Shown here one piece after another: positions 52,103 through 59,772 of a stretch of 64,000 nt of DNA. The translations under genes and the position numbers were made by a program. This stretch comes from WQXF01 sp031552825 (GTDB lineage Bacteria; Bacillota; Clostridia; Christensenellales; Aristaeellaceae). Where the stretch lies: contig JAVBMD010000009.1 of the NCBI GenBank assembly GCA_031552825.1, forward strand, positions 1 to 64,000, written 5' to 3'. The notes beneath the pieces are model-generated. The model saw only the letters and a program-made list of their open reading frames with translations. It did no database searches and was not told the DNA's origin. The stretch's first letter is position 1. The number at the start of each line of letters is the position of its first letter.

Positions 52103-53019
52103 AAACGCTGCGCAAACGGGTGATTTGGTTGTTCGTGGCGGTCGAGTTGCCGATGTCCTTTTTGATTTCGCAATTGGATTGTCTGCTTGATTGGGGCACG
52201 CACAGCGTCACGGACGAGGGTTGGTTGAGTTTGATGCTGGCGGGATATCTGCTGGCTCAGTTGATCGTGTTCGCGCTGGCGACACTGCTGTTCTCCCGGT
52301 GGATCGGGCGCTTGGTGGCAAAGGAAAATGCGCGGTACGCCCATGGGAAAAGCATGCTGATCGCGGACATCGCCCATGACCTGAAGACGCCGCTGACCAG
52401 CGTGATCGGGTTTTCCCAGGCGTTGCTGGAAGGCAAGGCGAAGGACGAGGCAGAGCGGCGCGAGATGCTGGAGCTGGTACACAAAAAGGCCGTCCGCGCC
52501 AATGAGTTGCTGGAGCGGATGTTTCTGCTGGTGCTGCTGGATGGCGAGGATGTGCCCATGCGCCTGGAGCGCGCGAACGCCTGCGCCGTTGTGCGCGAGG
52601 TGGTGGCGATGCACTATCAGGAGTTTGAGGACAGCGGGATCCGGCTCGAGGTCGATGTGCCCGATGCGCCTGTGATGGCGCTATTGGACGCGCGGGAGTT
52701 TGGGCGCGCGCTTACGAATCTGCTCGTCAACGCCTATCGTTACAACGAAGCAGGCAGCGCGGCGTTGGTTCGCCTGGAGAACAAGGGGCGGCAGGTCAAG
52801 GTGTCGGTCGCTGACACGGGCGAGCCCATCCCCACAAACGACGTTCAGCATATCTTCGAACCCTTCGTACGCGGCGATGCGTCGCGCACCGGCGACGGAA
52901 GCGGCCTGGGCTTGGCCATTGCCAGCCGCATTCTGTGCAAGCACAAGGGCAAGCTGGCAATCGAGGTCGGCATACAGGGGTACACGAAGGCGTTTGTCAT
53001 CGAGCTGCCGGCGGCGTAG
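52099..53019 (+). CDS. Sensor histidine kinase
   Basis: A 306-residue membrane kinase: two helices (about 8-28 and 44-66) with a very short outer loop of ~15 residues; H-box IAHDLKTPLTSVIGFSQALLEG with His93; N-box NLLVNAYRYN; G1 DTGEPIPTND; G2 GDGSGLGLAIA. The small outer loop suggests it senses within the membrane or through a partner, possibly the serine hydrolase encoded just upstream (inference). Confidence 0.93.
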   Translation: MKTLRKRVIWLFVAVELPMSFLISQLDCLLDWGTHSVTDEGWLSLMLAGYLLAQLIVFALATLLFSRWIGRLVAKENARYAHGKSMLIADIAHDLKTPLTSVIGFSQALLEGKAKDEAERREMLELVHKKAVRANELLERMFLLVLLDGEDVPMRLERANACAVVREVVAMHYQEFEDSGIRLEVDVPDAPVMALLDAREFGRALTNLLVNAYRYNEAGSAALVRLENKGRQVKVSVADTGEPIPTNDVQHIFEPFVRGDASRTGDGSGLGLAIASRILCKHKGKLAIEVGIQGYTKAFVIELPAA

Positions 53020-53187
53020 TGCGGATTGCCGCCGACGAACTCAGCAGTATTCCCGTGCGAAGCGAGTGAAAACAAATATTGGATATTTTTTGGACGCGCC
53101 GCGTCACACCCCCAGTCACCCCCGTCATCCACCGGACATGGCGGCGCGGCAGTTCCGGTAGCTTGCGAGGGCGATGGAATAGAACCG

Positions 53188-53216
53188 TTGCCCTTGTGCT
53201 CGGGGCATGCTATACT
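53188..53216 (+). promoter_or_regulatory. Promoter of the 293-residue membrane protein gene
   Basis: TTGCCC (53188-53193) and TATACT (53211-53216), 17-base spacer with TGC just before the -10. Start of transcription near 53223. Confidence 0.6.
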
Positions 53217-53276
53217 GCCTGCATAGCTCTTGGAAATTTTTTCAGGAATACTCGTTGTGAGAGGCAGGTGTGTCTA

Positions 53277-54158
53277 GTGAAATCCAGAAAAGAATTCTAC
53301 AAATGCATTACGATGGGCTTTGTGATGCTGGCCGCCATGTTTTTCATGCAAAGAGCAGTTGGGAATCCCATCATGGAGTTTCTGGGCCTACGCGAGTCGG
53401 AAAAGGGCCCGCCAGAGACTTTTTTCCTAGTTAGCATCAGTATCATAGGTTTTTTTACCGGGTGTGTGTATGGGGTTGCCTACGTACTCATCGGCCAGAA
53501 ATTGCCCATCAGAAACAACATACTGCGGGGATTAGGGTTTGGCATGTTCATTTATTTCAGCAGCTACTTCGCGCAGTCTTTTGGGCTTTTGGGGGCAAAA
53601 GGCGAGAATGTCCTCATGACGTTTCACTGGGATGACGCAATTTTCGATTTTTTTGCGTATGCCATTTCTTTTGCCGCTTGCGGCCTGATATTCGGGAACA
53701 GTAATGAGCAAACGCAAGCGGTTCGTGCCGGGAGGAAGCAGTTTTATTTTATAGGCTGTTGCGTTGTGGGATTCCCTGCGTTGATGCTTCTTTTTACACA
53801 AGGAACCGCATTGTTGATACCATCTGAAAACATGGCATTATCTCTACGAGTGGCGGGAGAATCTGTTGATAGTTTCTATATCATCTTTTACGCCTGCTTT
53901 ATTCTGACGGGCGTTTTGCTGCCTATTCTCTACATACTAACTGAATCGAAGAGCGAACAAACAGGAAAGCCGATCCGGTTCGCGCTCATATATTCAGTGC
54001 TGATCTGGATGCCGGTTGTATTGGCGATGTTTGCATTCGGCATGAATTTGGTTTCTATACTGATTTTTTCAGCCGAATCTACGCTGGTCATCTGTCTCGC
54101 GCTATTATTGGCTGACAAAATTATCGGATATAGTAATGCGATTGTCGCTAGTAGATAA
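53277..54158 (+). CDS. Polytopic membrane protein of unknown function
   Basis: A 293-residue protein with about eight predicted helices and almost no large loops: helices begin near 12, 48, 80, 118, 150, 190, 225 and 258. I do not recognise the family. The start is taken as GTG at 53277 (KSRKEFYKCITMGFVML follows), as it lies after the promoter and an AGGTG site; a longer open frame to 53079 runs through the promoter. The gene is visibly richer in A+T than its neighbours upstream, suggesting separate origin. Confidence 0.7.
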   Translation: MKSRKEFYKCITMGFVMLAAMFFMQRAVGNPIMEFLGLRESEKGPPETFFLVSISIIGFFTGCVYGVAYVLIGQKLPIRNNILRGLGFGMFIYFSSYFAQSFGLLGAKGENVLMTFHWDDAIFDFFAYAISFAACGLIFGNSNEQTQAVRAGRKQFYFIGCCVVGFPALMLLFTQGTALLIPSENMALSLRVAGESVDSFYIIFYACFILTGVLLPILYILTESKSEQTGKPIRFALIYSVLIWMPVVLAMFAFGMNLVSILIFSAESTLVICLALLLADKIIGYSNAIVASR

Positions 54159-54236
54159 TAACCATCTTCAGCGCCTGTGCCCCGTCATCCACCTTGCGCT
54201 TTTTCATGCCCTCAGAATGGAAGAAAGGTTTTTTAT

Positions 54237-54246
54237 ATGCTATAAT
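54237..54246 (+). promoter_or_regulatory. Extended -10 promoter of the phosphotransferase-like gene
   Basis: ATGCTATAAT provides TGn followed by a perfect TATAAT (54241-54246); no good -35. Start of transcription near 54253, 45 bases before the ATG. Confidence 0.55.
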
Positions 54247-54296
54247 CTAAACTAGATTTCGGCGGATAAGGCGCAACAAACATAGCGTGGAGAAAA

Positions 54297-55262
54297 ATGA
54301 TAGATTATATTGGCAAAGCACTATTCAATCAATACAACCTCACTGTTTATTCAGCGAAAGAGGTTCTCGGCGGATGGTCTGCATCCGCTTTTATCGTTCA
54401 GACAGACAAAGGCGAATATTTTGCAAAAGTATATGATAAGCACCGGCCTTCGGTGCAGCTGTGGATTGATCGCATGGCACTGTATATGCCGATCGTTATG
54501 TGGTTATCTGGCAACACCCCGTTAAAAGATAAAATGGTTGCCCCAATCCTCACAAAAAGCGCTGACTATAAAGCAGAGAATGCAGACTTTGTTTTGATTG
54601 TCTTTCCGCTTATAAAAGGAATAACATTATGTGAAACGCAATTAACGTCAGCACAAATAACCCAATTGGCTGATACGCTCGCGCTGCTCCATTCCTACGG
54701 AGCAGAAATACCCATTCCAACAGAGCCGCTTGTAGAATTGTTTTCACTTCCTTTTTTGAGCAGCCTCGACGCAGCCGTTCATGCGGACAACATCCCTTTG
54801 GGTTTGCGGAAAGCCTTGCAAACGAACTTACACAAAATAAACAAAGCAGTAGACGCTTTACAACTTCTCTCGGAGCATATGCGCCTGAACCCTCCCCGTC
54901 AGGTTCTATGCCATACCGATGTACACGGCTGGAACCTAATGTGGAGCAATCGGCTGATTCTTATTGATTGGGAGGGCTTGCGGCTCGCGCCTGTTGAGTC
55001 GGATTTGTTTTCATTTAGCGACGGCTTCTTCTTTGATTACGCAGAGGAAGAGCTTTTTGCAGCATACAAAAAGGCTCGCCCTGAATACACAGCAAATGAA
55101 ATGGCTATGCATTTCTACCGCCTGCGCCGCCGTCTGGAGGACATAGCCGAGTTCGCCCACAGTATTGTAAACGACAATCTTACTCCGATTGAGATAGAAG
55201 AATCCTTATCCTGCCTGCAAAAGGAATGCAAGGCACTCGATGGTGTTTTAAGCCATACATAG
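54297..55262 (+). CDS. Aminoglycoside phosphotransferase (APH)-like kinase
   Basis: A 321-residue kinase-fold protein. LGGWSASAFIVQTDKGEYFAKVY resembles the N-lobe nucleotide loop and Lys; LCHTDVHGWNLMW supplies the catalytic HxDxxxxN motif; LILIDWEGLRLAPVESDLFSF carries the metal-binding Asp. The family includes aminoglycoside and spectinomycin kinases, but also choline or methylthioribose kinases; the substrate cannot be told here. ATG at 54297 after GGAG. Base composition is A+T-rich (visibly near 45 % G+C) compared with most of the window, which points to horizontal acquisition. Confidence 0.85.
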   Translation: MIDYIGKALFNQYNLTVYSAKEVLGGWSASAFIVQTDKGEYFAKVYDKHRPSVQLWIDRMALYMPIVMWLSGNTPLKDKMVAPILTKSADYKAENADFVLIVFPLIKGITLCETQLTSAQITQLADTLALLHSYGAEIPIPTEPLVELFSLPFLSSLDAAVHADNIPLGLRKALQTNLHKINKAVDALQLLSEHMRLNPPRQVLCHTDVHGWNLMWSNRLILIDWEGLRLAPVESDLFSFSDGFFFDYAEEELFAAYKKARPEYTANEMAMHFYRLRRRLEDIAEFAHSIVNDNLTPIEIEESLSCLQKECKALDGVLSHT

Positions 55263-55515
55263 AAAAGCACGCTAACAAAGATTGTGTCTCCAACGCCACA
55301 TAAAAACACGGGAAGCAAGCGCTCCCCGTGCATCAGGCTATCAACAAAGTCAGACCGTCGAGAAATGTCCGGATGTGGGCGAAGCACAAGCGTGTCCGCA
55401 GGAGGCGTACACCGGTACGCCGACAAGGCGCGCGCTGGGCTGAACCCGCAGATGGGCGTTTATCGACGGGCTGAAGCACGGGAAGCAAGCGCTCCCCGCG
55501 CTTTTTGCTGCGCGA
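55263..55515. other. Gene-free stretch with repeat element copy 3
   Basis: 253 bases between two genes that converge. It holds 44 bases of AT-rich sequence, then the duplicated hairpin and repeat element at 55307-55498. No gene seen. Confidence 0.6.
55307..55498. repeat. Terminator-nested repeat element, copy 3 (divergent), with duplicated flanks
   Basis: A 22-bp direct repeat, starting CACGGGAAGCAAGCGC, occurs exactly at 55307-55328 and 55477-55498; the left copy continues as a CACGGG/CCCGTG hairpin. Between them, CAGGCTATCAACAAAGT (55334-55350) matches the terminus of copies 1 and 2, but the interior is different and the right end (ATCGACGGGCTG) is decayed. The interior carries the GGCGTAC/GTACGCC palindrome also seen in the element at 16-170. 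Confidence 0.7.
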
Positions 55516-56769
55516 TCAGATGGAGCGGATATACATGCTTCCGCTCATGATGGCGACCATGCTCTTGGTTACATCCGGAACGGTGACATCCTTGTGGAAG
55601 ATCATCATGAGCCTGGATCCCGCAGGAACCGGAACGTTCATGTCGTTTACGATCACTTCGAATAATTTTCCCTTTGGTATGGCGCCGGTCAGTGCGGGCG
55701 TCAGGATGACCTTCGTCTCGGGAATGCCGACGAAGCTGGGCGAATCCTTCTTGTAGAACACCTGCGCATACACATTGGCGGAAGCGGTGCCGAGATCAAG
55801 ATTTTCAGGGATCATCATAGAAAAGCCCATGTCGGTAATCACCATGTCTCGCGCGATAAAAAACGGATGCGCCGAGAGGAGGCCGTCAATGACCGCCAGT
55901 TCCCCACCGATAATCGGATGCGGGCACTCGCCGATCTGGCCGAAGCCTACCGTATAGGGGTGCTGGTTGGGATCCATATAGAGCGCGAAGGGTGCGCCGC
56001 TGGCATAGGGGATGATGTCGGACGAATCGACGCCCGGGGGGCCCTCCGGCCCTTCCGGACCCGGCACGCCTTGCGGCCCTTGCGGGCCTGTTGCGCCGGT
56101 CGCTCCCTGCGGGCCAGCGGGGCCAGCCGGGCCAGCGGGACCTGTTTCCCCTTGGTTACCCTGCGGACCGGCAGGACCGGCAGGGCCAGCCGGCCCAGCC
56201 TCACCTTGGTTACCCTGCGGACCGGCGGGGCCAGCCGGGCCTGCTACGCCTTGGATGCCCTGCGGGCCAGCGGGGCCAATAGGGCCTGTCTCGCCCTGCG
56301 AGCCTTGCGAACCCTGCGGGCCGGTTTCACCGGTCTCTCCCTGCGGGCCTTGCGAGCCTGCGGGTCCAATCGGCCCAGGAATCCCCTGCGCGCCAGCCGG
56401 ACCCGCCGGGCCGCTCGGGCCATCTTCTCCCTGAAGCCCCTGCGGGCCTGCTGGCCCCGGAATGCCTTGCGGGCCTGCCGGACCCATTGGCCCCACTCGC
56501 CCCGTCGCGCCAGCCGGGCCTGCGGGGCCAGCCGGGCCGGGAAGCCCTTGGTTGCCCTGCGGGCCGATTGGACCCATCGGGCCTTGCGGACCGGTAGCTC
56601 CCTGCGCACCGGCAGGGCCTTGCGGGCCTGCGGGACCCGCCGGTCCCGGGCAGCCCGGCCTCCCGGGGCAGCCTCTCGGGCCCCTTGGCCCCATCGGCCC
56701 GGGACAACAACAGTCGTTTCCGCAATCGTCACTTCCACAACCGTAACGATCGTTCATATCGTCATACAT
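55516..56769 (-). CDS. Collagen-like protein, BclA-type
   Basis: A 417-residue protein. A short Cys- and Asp-rich N terminus (about 1-22) is followed by ~75 Gly-X-Y triplets (about 23-247), rich in GPA, GPQ and GET with regular Pro, which should form a collagen triple helix. The C-terminal ~170 residues form a globular beta domain (GELAVIDGLLSAHPFFIARDMVITDMGFSMM) that would trimerise the molecule. No signal peptide, as usual for exosporium or spore-coat filaments. ATG at 56769 has AAGGATTA upstream. Divergent from a second collagen gene. Confidence 0.88.
   Translation of the reverse strand: MYDDMNDRYGCGSDDCGNDCCCPGPMGPRGPRGCPGRPGCPGPAGPAGPQGPAGAQGATGPQGPMGPIGPQGNQGLPGPAGPAGPAGATGRVGPMGPAGPQGIPGPAGPQGLQGEDGPSGPAGPAGAQGIPGPIGPAGSQGPQGETGETGPQGSQGSQGETGPIGPAGPQGIQGVAGPAGPAGPQGNQGEAGPAGPAGPAGPQGNQGETGPAGPAGPAGPQGATGATGPQGPQGVPGPEGPEGPPGVDSSDIIPYASGAPFALYMDPNQHPYTVGFGQIGECPHPIIGGELAVIDGLLSAHPFFIARDMVITDMGFSMMIPENLDLGTASANVYAQVFYKKDSPSFVGIPETKVILTPALTGAIPKGKLFEVIVNDMNVPVPAGSRLMMIFHKDVTVPDVTKSMVAIMSGSMYIRSI
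56040..56700 (-). repeat. Collagen Gly-X-Y coding repeat
   Basis: Imperfect nine-base periodic repeats encoding GPx triplets; long blocks such as GGxCCxGCxGGxCC recur and make the region prone to expansion or contraction and to false antisense frames. Confidence 0.85.
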
Positions 56770-57062
56770 ATTAATCCTTCTCTCAAAAGACATCATTGTT
56801 TGTTCTGGCAAATTACTATGCCTCACTTTACAATATGCTTTTCCCTAGATCGTGTTAATGCAAAATTCGACAAAGGCGTTTTGTGATTGCATAATAATTT
56901 CTCGATTTTTCCACAAAAACTGTTGCTTATGGCTTTCACAGAAGCCGCTGTGCAGCGACTCGGAACTTATTGCCGAACCACGAATAGAATAAAAACAGGG
57001 AGGGGATATAGATGTCTTCGACAAATTCCGCACCCCCCTTCCTGCTAGAAAGGAGACCCTAT

Positions 57063-58082
57063 ATGCGCAACGACTCATATGACGATTGCGAATGCAGCGA
57101 TAATTGCGATTCTGGATATGAATATGTAAAGATCCCCGTCCCACGCGGGCCGCGCGGCTGCGCGGGAAAACCCGGGCCCGAGGGACCCATCGGCCCTGCT
57201 GGCCCTGCTGGCCCTCCCGGTCCGCAAGGGGAACCCGGCCCTATCGGGTTGACAGGCCCTCAGGGGCATCAAGGACCTGAGGGCATCCAAGGTCCGGTTG
57301 GAATGGCTGGCCCGCAGGGCGAGGATGGCGAGCAGGGCCCAGCAGGCCCGATGGGGCCAATGGGGCCCGCTGGCCTTACAGGCGCAACCGGCCGACCCGG
57401 TCCCGCAGGCCCGTCCGGTGCCACTGGACCGGCTGGCGCTCAGGGCGTGGAAGGCCCAGCTGGACCGCAAGGCCCTACAGGCGCGCAGGGCGCGACTGGC
57501 CCGCAAGGTGATCCGGGACCGGCCGGTCCGGCTGGCCCGACTGGGCCGCAAGGGGAACCTGGTTCCACAGGCGAGCAAGGCCCGGCTGGCCCGCAAGGCG
57601 AGACTGGGCAGACCGGTCCGGCTGGCCCGCAGGGCGAGCCGGGCGTCGTCCCCCCGCCGAATTATGCAAGCATTTATTGCTCGCTCGATTACCAAACGCA
57701 TGTCTACAACGAAAACGACTTGGTGATCTTTGACAGCTTTGGCGTGATGTTTGGCGATGCAATAAGCTTCAGCCCGGTTTCGACGGACATTTCGCTTGCC
57801 GGAAATCATGTGTATTTTGTGTCTTTTGAGGGCGCTGTGAGTACGCTGGACCGCCAAGCAGGATCGGCGCTCAACCTTCTGCTGAACGGCGCGAATATAC
57901 CCGGATCCGGCGCCGCCATCGATATAAACAGGGCGGATGGCCGAGACGGAGCGATTTCAATAGCGACTTCAGCGATCTTCACCACCCCGGCAGGCGCAGA
58001 CAGCACATTCAACGTACACTTCGGCCAAACGGACGCGACAAATCTAATTGGCCCGATCGTCAACATTTTCACGATAGCGTAA
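57063..58082 (+). CDS. Collagen-like protein with C1q/TNF-like head
   Basis: A 339-residue protein. N-terminal 1-27 is acidic and Cys-bearing (DDCECSDNCDSGYEYVKIPV), then ~57 Gly-X-Y triplets (about 28-198), then a ~140-residue head (FDSFGVMFGDAISFSP ... NHVYFVSFEGAV ... LNLLLNGANIPGSG ... TFNVHFGQTDATN) of the C1q/TNF-like jelly-roll kind seen in BclA. The head differs from that of the divergent collagen gene. ATG at 57063 after AGGAG. Probably spore-surface or extracellular filament. Confidence 0.88.
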   Translation: MRNDSYDDCECSDNCDSGYEYVKIPVPRGPRGCAGKPGPEGPIGPAGPAGPPGPQGEPGPIGLTGPQGHQGPEGIQGPVGMAGPQGEDGEQGPAGPMGPMGPAGLTGATGRPGPAGPSGATGPAGAQGVEGPAGPQGPTGAQGATGPQGDPGPAGPAGPTGPQGEPGSTGEQGPAGPQGETGQTGPAGPQGEPGVVPPPNYASIYCSLDYQTHVYNENDLVIFDSFGVMFGDAISFSPVSTDISLAGNHVYFVSFEGAVSTLDRQAGSALNLLLNGANIPGSGAAIDINRADGRDGAISIATSAIFTTPAGADSTFNVHFGQTDATNLIGPIVNIFTIA

Positions 58083-58140
58083 TCGCTTCCGACTTACCGC
58101 GGCGATGCCGCCGCTCGGCCTATCGACGCAAACAAAAAAA

Positions 58141-58171
58141 CGACAAGGGTCATTCGCCTCGACCCTTGTCG
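58141..58171. terminator. Bidirectional terminator between collagen and Zor-like operons
   Basis: CGACAAGGGTC (58141-58151) pairs perfectly with GACCCTTGTCG (58161-58171) around a nine-base loop. The plus strand continues with CTTTTTG and the minus strand with TTTTTTTG, so it serves both convergent transcripts. Confidence 0.9.
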
Positions 58172-58186
58172 CTTTTTGTTTTCGTA

Positions 58187-58666
58187 TTATTGCTGCGCGA
58201 CGTTGACGTTGTACAGCCTGCTCAGCACGAAATAACTCATCGTCAAATTCCGCGCCGTGCTGGCGTTGCGCTTGGCCAGCACCACCAGCTCTATCTCCCC
58301 TTCGCTCATCGCCGGAAGGCGATTCGCGCCCTCGCGCTCCACCTGCAGCACATCGCCGGGCTGCGCCTCCACATCCAAGCGAATCCAATCCGCCGCCAAA
58401 AAGCCGTTGTTTTTCCCTCGCACCGTGTAGATATGAAACTCATACCCATCCACCGAGCCGATCTGTTCGTCGCTGAATGCCGTGCCGATGAGCGACCGCT
58501 CCTCCACCGCTTGCCGCAGCGCCGTGAATTCCTCCATTCGCTCCGCCGCCGAAACCACTTGCACGCCGACCGCGCTGACCGAGAGCTGCGTCGCATACAA
58601 TGAATAGGCCAGCCCCAAGCCGACCGCCAACGTCACCACAATCAAAATCCACGCCACGATGCGCAC
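58187..58666 (-). CDS. Small membrane-anchored protein, third gene of the ZorAB-like operon
   Basis: A 159-residue protein with one N-terminal helix (about 3-25, VAWILIVVTLAVGLGLAYSLYA), which acts as anchor or signal, then a ~130-residue outer domain. I do not recognise the family; YEFHIYTVRGKNNGF and the internal VEAQPGDVLQVEREG suggest beta structure. The start is GTG at 58666, eight bases after AGGAGG, 39 bases beyond the OmpA-like gene. It is clearly in the same transcription unit as the motor pair, so it may be a periphery subunit (inference). It does not resemble ZorC, ZorD or ZorE. Confidence 0.75.
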   Translation of the reverse strand: MRIVAWILIVVTLAVGLGLAYSLYATQLSVSAVGVQVVSAAERMEEFTALRQAVEERSLIGTAFSDEQIGSVDGYEFHIYTVRGKNNGFLAADWIRLDVEAQPGDVLQVEREGANRLPAMSEGEIELVVLAKRNASTARNLTMSYFVLSRLYNVNVAQQ

Positions 58667-58705
58667 CGCAAGTTCCTCCTATTGTACAAGTTGGCCTCGG
58701 CAAAA

Positions 58706-59770
58706 CTATTGCACCGGCGACGGTGTCGGCAAGGCAAGCTCCACGCCCTCCATAATGGCGCTCATCTCGCTTATCATCTCGCTCTCCTTGAGGCGGAACT
58801 TAAACTCCACGCGGCGGGAAGCATCCTTGTTAACCGTTCCGCTTTCGGTAAGAATCGGGTTGCTCCACGAGCGGCCGTTGGCCGTCATGATGACGCGCAG
58901 CATCTCCCGCTCCTCCGGCGCGAGGCCGCCGAAGCCGTCGCGCAGGCAATACTGCGCCACCGCATAGGCGCGATCTTGCGAGAGGCGAAGGTTGTCAAGG
59001 AAGGGGCCGTCGGTATCGGTATGTCCCTCGATGATGATCTCCGCCACATAGTCGCGGTAATCGCTGGACAGCAACGTATGCACGTACACCGGCAGAAAGC
59101 TGTTGAGCAACTGCTTGCCGCCATCCTTGAGCACCGCCTCGTTCACGTCAAAGAGCACCGCGCCCTTGAAGGTGATCGCGCCGGTTTGCGCATCGACGGT
59201 GACGTTCAGGTTGGCGCCGCGCAACTCCTGCGCGAGATCCTGAATGATCTTCGTGCGCACGCCCACCAGCGCGTCGATGCGCTGCTGCTGCTCCTGCATC
59301 TGCGTTTGGGCGGCGGTCAGCGCCGTGGACTGCTCGCTGAGCTGCTGGCGCTGCGCTTGCAAATTGATATTCGCGGCGTCGATCAGCGCTTGCGCGGCCT
59401 GTAGCTCCTGATTGCTCTTGTCCAGCTCGGTCTGTTTAAGCGCCAGTGCGGCAGCCTGTTCATCCAGCGTGCTCTGCTGCGTGGTCAACTGATCCTGCGC
59501 GGCAGTCAGCGCGTCCTCTTTTTCCGCGATCTGGCTCTGTTGCGAGGAGAGCTGATCCTCCTGATCGTTGAGCAAGCTCTCCTTAGCGGTCAGCTCCACA
59601 TCCTTTGCCGTCAGCTCGACATCCTTGGTTCTCTGCAGCTCCACGTACTGATAGATGCTGAACACCATCACCAGCGTAAACACCAGCATCAAACCCGCCA
59701 TCATGTCGGCGTAGGAAGTCCAGTGGCTGCCGCCGCTGCCGCGCGGCCTGGTTCTGCTATGCGGGCGCAT
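58706..59770 (-). CDS. ZorB/MotB-like protein with OmpA domain
   Basis: A 354-residue stator-type protein. One helix (about 20-40, YADMMAGLMLVFTLVMVFSIY) carries Asp22, at the position of the proton-binding Asp of MotB. A Gln/Leu-rich coiled coil covers ~45-180. The OmpA-like peptidoglycan-binding domain covers ~195-335 (VLFDVNEAVLKDGGKQLL, IIIEGHTDTDG, NLRLSQDRAYAVAQYCL, ASRRVEFKF). The coiled coil is longer than in flagellar MotB. ATG at 59770, two bases after the ZorA-like stop. With its partner it should form a wall-anchored proton motor. Confidence 0.85.
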   Translation of the reverse strand: MRPHSRTRPRGSGGSHWTSYADMMAGLMLVFTLVMVFSIYQYVELQRTKDVELTAKDVELTAKESLLNDQEDQLSSQQSQIAEKEDALTAAQDQLTTQQSTLDEQAAALALKQTELDKSNQELQAAQALIDAANINLQAQRQQLSEQSTALTAAQTQMQEQQQRIDALVGVRTKIIQDLAQELRGANLNVTVDAQTGAITFKGAVLFDVNEAVLKDGGKQLLNSFLPVYVHTLLSSDYRDYVAEIIIEGHTDTDGPFLDNLRLSQDRAYAVAQYCLRDGFGGLAPEEREMLRVIMTANGRSWSNPILTESGTVNKDASRRVEFKFRLKESEMISEMSAIMEGVELALPTPSPVQ

Positions 59771-59772
59771 CG

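Larger units (their letters stand above)
53120..54193. repeat. 14-bp direct repeats flanking the membrane-protein gene
   Basis: CCCCGTCATCCACC occurs at 53120-53133 and again, exactly and in the same direction, at 54180-54193, with the 293-residue membrane-protein gene between. May mark a small duplication or insertion, or be chance. Confidence 0.4.

Noticed and set aside
56040..56700. Possible CRISPR array because of regular short repeats
   Set aside because: Period is nine bases with in-frame Gly-X-Y coding and no unique spacers; no cas genes nearby.
55867..56886. 339-codon plus-strand frame opposite the collagen gene, and glycine-proline frames at 56012-56434 and 56462-56746
   Set aside because: Collagen repeats read as pseudo-repeats in other frames; only the minus-strand frame has continuous Gly-X-Y joined to a globular head and a proper start.
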